Positions 61,986-64,000 of a stretch of DNA of 64,000 bases are shown piece by piece. Each line of letters begins with the position of its first letter. The first letter of the stretch is position 1. The notes beneath the pieces are model-generated. The model searched no databases. It saw only the letters and a program-made list of their open reading frames with translations, and was not told the DNA's origin. The translations under genes were made by a program, and so were the position numbers. This DNA comes from Phenylobacterium sp. (GTDB taxonomy: Bacteria; Pseudomonadota; Alphaproteobacteria; Caulobacterales; Caulobacteraceae): the NCBI RefSeq assembly GCF_004297125.1, contig NZ_SCVD01000001.1, positions 310,001-374,000 of the forward strand, given 5' to 3'.

Positions 61986-64000
61986 ATGCGGTTCTCGCGC
62001 TTCTTCATCGACCGGCCGGTCTTTGCGGCCGTCATCTCGGTGATCATCATCCTGGTGGGCGCGTTCGCCTATCCGTCGCTGCCGATCGCCCAATATCCGG
62101 AGATCGCGCCGCCGACGATCACGGTGACGGCGACCTATCCGGGCGCGTCGGCCGAGGTGATCGCCGACACGGTGGCCCAGCCGCTGGAGCAGGAGATCAA
62201 CGGCGTCGAGGACATGCTCTACATGACCTCGTCGTCCACCTCGGACGGCCTGCTCACGATCACACTCACCTTCAAGCTGGGCACGGACCTGAACAACGCC
62301 CAGGTGCTGGTGCAGAACCGGGTCGCCTCGGCAGAACCCCGGCTGCCGGAGGACGTGCGCCGGCTGGGCGTGGTCACCCGCAAAGCGTCCCCAGACCTCT
62401 TGATGGTGATCCACCTCTATTCGCCGGACGGGTCGCGCAGCCCGGACTACATCTCGAACTACGCCCTGCTGCAGGTCCGCGACCGGCTCGCCCGGCTGGA
62501 CGGGGTGGGGGACGCACGCATCTTCGGGGCCCGCGATTACGCCATGCGGGTCTGGATCGACCCGGACAAGGCGGCCGCGCACAACCTCACGGCCGGCGAG
62601 ATCGTCGCGACCCTGAGGGCCCAGAACGTCCAGGTCGCGGCGGGGGCCGTCGGCCAGGCGCCGTTCAGCGCGGCGGGCTCGGACTTCGAGCTCAATATCA
62701 ACACCCAGGGCCGGCTGACCGACCCGGCGCAGTTCGCCAACATCATCCTCAAGAACGACGCCACCGGCCGCATCGTGCGGGTGAGCGACGTGGGACGGGT
62801 GGAACTGGGCGCCCAGGACTACCGGGTCAACGCCTACCTCGACCGGGGCCAGAAGGCGGTCGCCATCGGCATCAGCCAGAGGCCAGGCTCGAACGCGCTC
62901 GCCACCGCCGACAGCGTGCTGAAGACCATGAAGGAGCTGGGCCCGGCCTTCCCGCCCGGCCTGAAGTACACCGTCATCTACAACCCGACCGAGTATGTCG
63001 CCGAGTCGATCAAGGAGGTCCGCAAGACCCTGTTCGAGGCGGTGCTGCTGGTCGTGCTGGTGGTCATCGTCTTCCTGCAGACCTGGCGCGCGGCGATCAT
63101 TCCGGTGCTGGCGATCCCGGTCTCGCTGGTCGGCGCCTTTGCGGTGATGGCGGGCTTCGGGGCATCGCTGAACAACCTGTCGCTGTTCGGCCTGGTGCTG
63201 GCCATCGGCATCGTCGTCGACGACGCCATCGTGGTGGTCGAGAACGTCGAGCGGAACCTCGCGGCCGGCATGACCCCCAGGGAGGCGGCCTACAAGACCA
63301 TGGAGGAGGTGGGCGGCGCGCTGATCGCCATCGCCCTGGTGCTGGTGGCGGTGTTCGTCCCCACGGCCTTCATCACCGGCATTTCCGGCCAGTTCTACAA
63401 GCAGTTCGCGCTCACCATCGCCAGCGCCACGGTGATCTCGTGCCTGGTCTCCCTGACGCTGTCGCCGGCCATGGCCGCGCTGGTGCTGCGCCGCCACCCC
63501 GAGCATCGGGTTGCGGCCAAGGGCTGGCGGCGGCCGTTCCAGGCGTTCGCCTGGAAGTTCAACGACGGGTTCGAGGTGCTGAGCAGCCGCTACGGCAAGC
63601 TGACGGCCCTGACGGTCCGGCGCGGCGTCATCATGCTGGCGGTCTACGCCGTGCTGCTGGGCCTCACCGCGTGGCGCTTCTCGGCCACGCCGACCGGCTT
63701 CATCCCGGCGCAGGACCAAGGCTACTTCATCGCCGTCGTGCAACTGCCGCCCGGCTCGTCGCTGGCGCGGACCGACAAGCTGGTGAGGCAGGTGGTCGAC
63801 ACCGCCATGGACACGAAGGGCGTCGAGCACGCCGCCGCCTTCGTGGGCCTGGATGGCACCACCTTCACCAACGCCCCGAACGCAGGAACCATCTTCCTGC
63901 CGCTGACACCCTTCCACGAGCGCAGCAAGGAGGGGGTGAAGGCCCAGGCGGTGCTGGACGAACTGCGCCAGAAGCTGGGGCAGATCGCCGGCGCCAACGT
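61986..64000 (+). CDS. RND multidrug efflux permease (AcrB/MexB-like), cut by the window edge
   Basis: At least 671 codons of an RND pump running off the right edge, so only about the first two thirds are visible. The N terminus MRFSRFFIDRPVFAAVIS is typical of HAE-1 pumps. Large porter loops follow the first helix (GASAEVIADTVAQPLEQEIN), and the proton relay pair Asp412-Asp413 sits in GIVVDDAIVVVENVER of helix 4. HAE-1 pumps export amphiphilic drugs, dyes and organic compounds by proton antiport. The adaptor precedes it; an outer-membrane channel gene may lie beyond the edge. Confidence 0.96.
   Translation, partial: MRFSRFFIDRPVFAAVISVIIILVGAFAYPSLPIAQYPEIAPPTITVTATYPGASAEVIADTVAQPLEQEINGVEDMLYMTSSSTSDGLLTITLTFKLGTDLNNAQVLVQNRVASAEPRLPEDVRRLGVVTRKASPDLLMVIHLYSPDGSRSPDYISNYALLQVRDRLARLDGVGDARIFGARDYAMRVWIDPDKAAAHNLTAGEIVATLRAQNVQVAAGAVGQAPFSAAGSDFELNINTQGRLTDPAQFANIILKNDATGRIVRVSDVGRVELGAQDYRVNAYLDRGQKAVAIGISQRPGSNALATADSVLKTMKELGPAFPPGLKYTVIYNPTEYVAESIKEVRKTLFEAVLLVVLVVIVFLQTWRAAIIPVLAIPVSLVGAFAVMAGFGASLNNLSLFGLVLAIGIVVDDAIVVVENVERNLAAGMTPREAAYKTMEEVGGALIAIALVLVAVFVPTAFITGISGQFYKQFALTIASATVISCLVSLTLSPAMAALVLRRHPEHRVAAKGWRRPFQAFAWKFNDGFEVLSSRYGKLTALTVRRGVIMLAVYAVLLGLTAWRFSATPTGFIPAQDQGYFIAVVQLPPGSSLARTDKLVRQVVDTAMDTKGVEHAAAFVGLDGTTFTNAPNAGTIFLPLTPFHERSKEGVKAQAVLDELRQKLGQIAGAN

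Noticed and set aside
61959..63917. A 652-codon open frame on the minus strand
   Set aside because: It lies fully antisense to the RND permease, whose sequence matches known pumps residue by residue. The antisense product is His/Gln/Arg-rich with no domain, as expected for a shadow frame in GC-rich DNA.

Overview
The window is GC-rich (about 70% by eye), gene-dense DNA from what looks like an alphaproteobacterium of the Caulobacteraceae, probably Phenylobacterium- or Caulobacter-like. This is inferred from four HWE-type sensor kinases, a large TonB-dependent receptor, many secreted or lipoprotein genes, an alphaproteobacterial-type LexA box, and the radC/map/sfsA gene set. I see no rRNA, tRNA, CRISPR array, insertion sequence or intact prophage. 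About 61 coding genes are supported, the last of them cut by the right edge.

Layout. 0-8.9 kb: small membrane proteins, an MFS transporter, a GST/DUF1697 pair, a DUF2189 membrane protein, and a DGPF (YCII-like) gene followed by its ECF42-type sigma factor. Two members of a recurring secreted family ('YEYACHEGNY') are here, plus a remnant of a molybdenum-hydroxylase [2Fe-2S] subunit. 9-15 kb: a hybrid PAS histidine kinase and two divergent PAS-HWE kinases. 15-24.9 kb: SPOR-like and lipoprotein genes, a spanin-like membrane protein/proline-rich lipoprotein pair, a Tat-lipoprotein intradiol dioxygenase, a TonB receptor, and DUF2157/GDYXXLXY membrane proteins. 24.9-35 kb: a third YEYACHEGNY gene behind a serine hydrolase, a type II NADH dehydrogenase, DctA, an HWE kinase with a single-domain response regulator and a 33-residue membrane peptide gene between them, EthD, a glycine-zipper protein and an M28 peptidase.

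35-37.5 kb is a YqjD/YqjE/DUF3618-like envelope-stress cassette ending in an intrinsic terminator. 37.5-41.3 kb is a copper module: csoR and copA diverge across three copies of TACCC-N5-GGGTA, and the fourth YEYACHEGNY gene converges on copA. 41.4-47.4 kb holds DUF4142, an aspartyl protease coupled to a GH84 hexosaminidase-like enzyme, a saccharopine dehydrogenase-like reductase, and a patatin/3-hydroxybutyrate dehydrogenase pair with a PhaR-like site. 47.4-59.9 kb holds radC (with a LexA box), map, sfsA and a MoaB/CinA-like gene, interrupted by an accessory block with an ABC transporter whose permease is fused to an M1 peptidase. 59.9-64 kb holds two tandem-duplicated small secreted proteins and an RND efflux operon.

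Main themes are signal transduction (four HWE kinases, one hybrid kinase, one ECF42 sigma), metal and drug efflux (CopA, RND), and many secreted proteins of unknown function. The best leads are the four-copy secreted family, the overlapping inverted repeats in front of one copy (7568-7632), the triple CsoR operator, the radC LexA box with two adjacent perfect palindromes upstream, the spanin-like pair outside any prophage, and the HWE kinase/micro-peptide/response-regulator trio. Starts were chosen by ribosome-binding sites, signal peptides and overlaps; doubtful ones are flagged.
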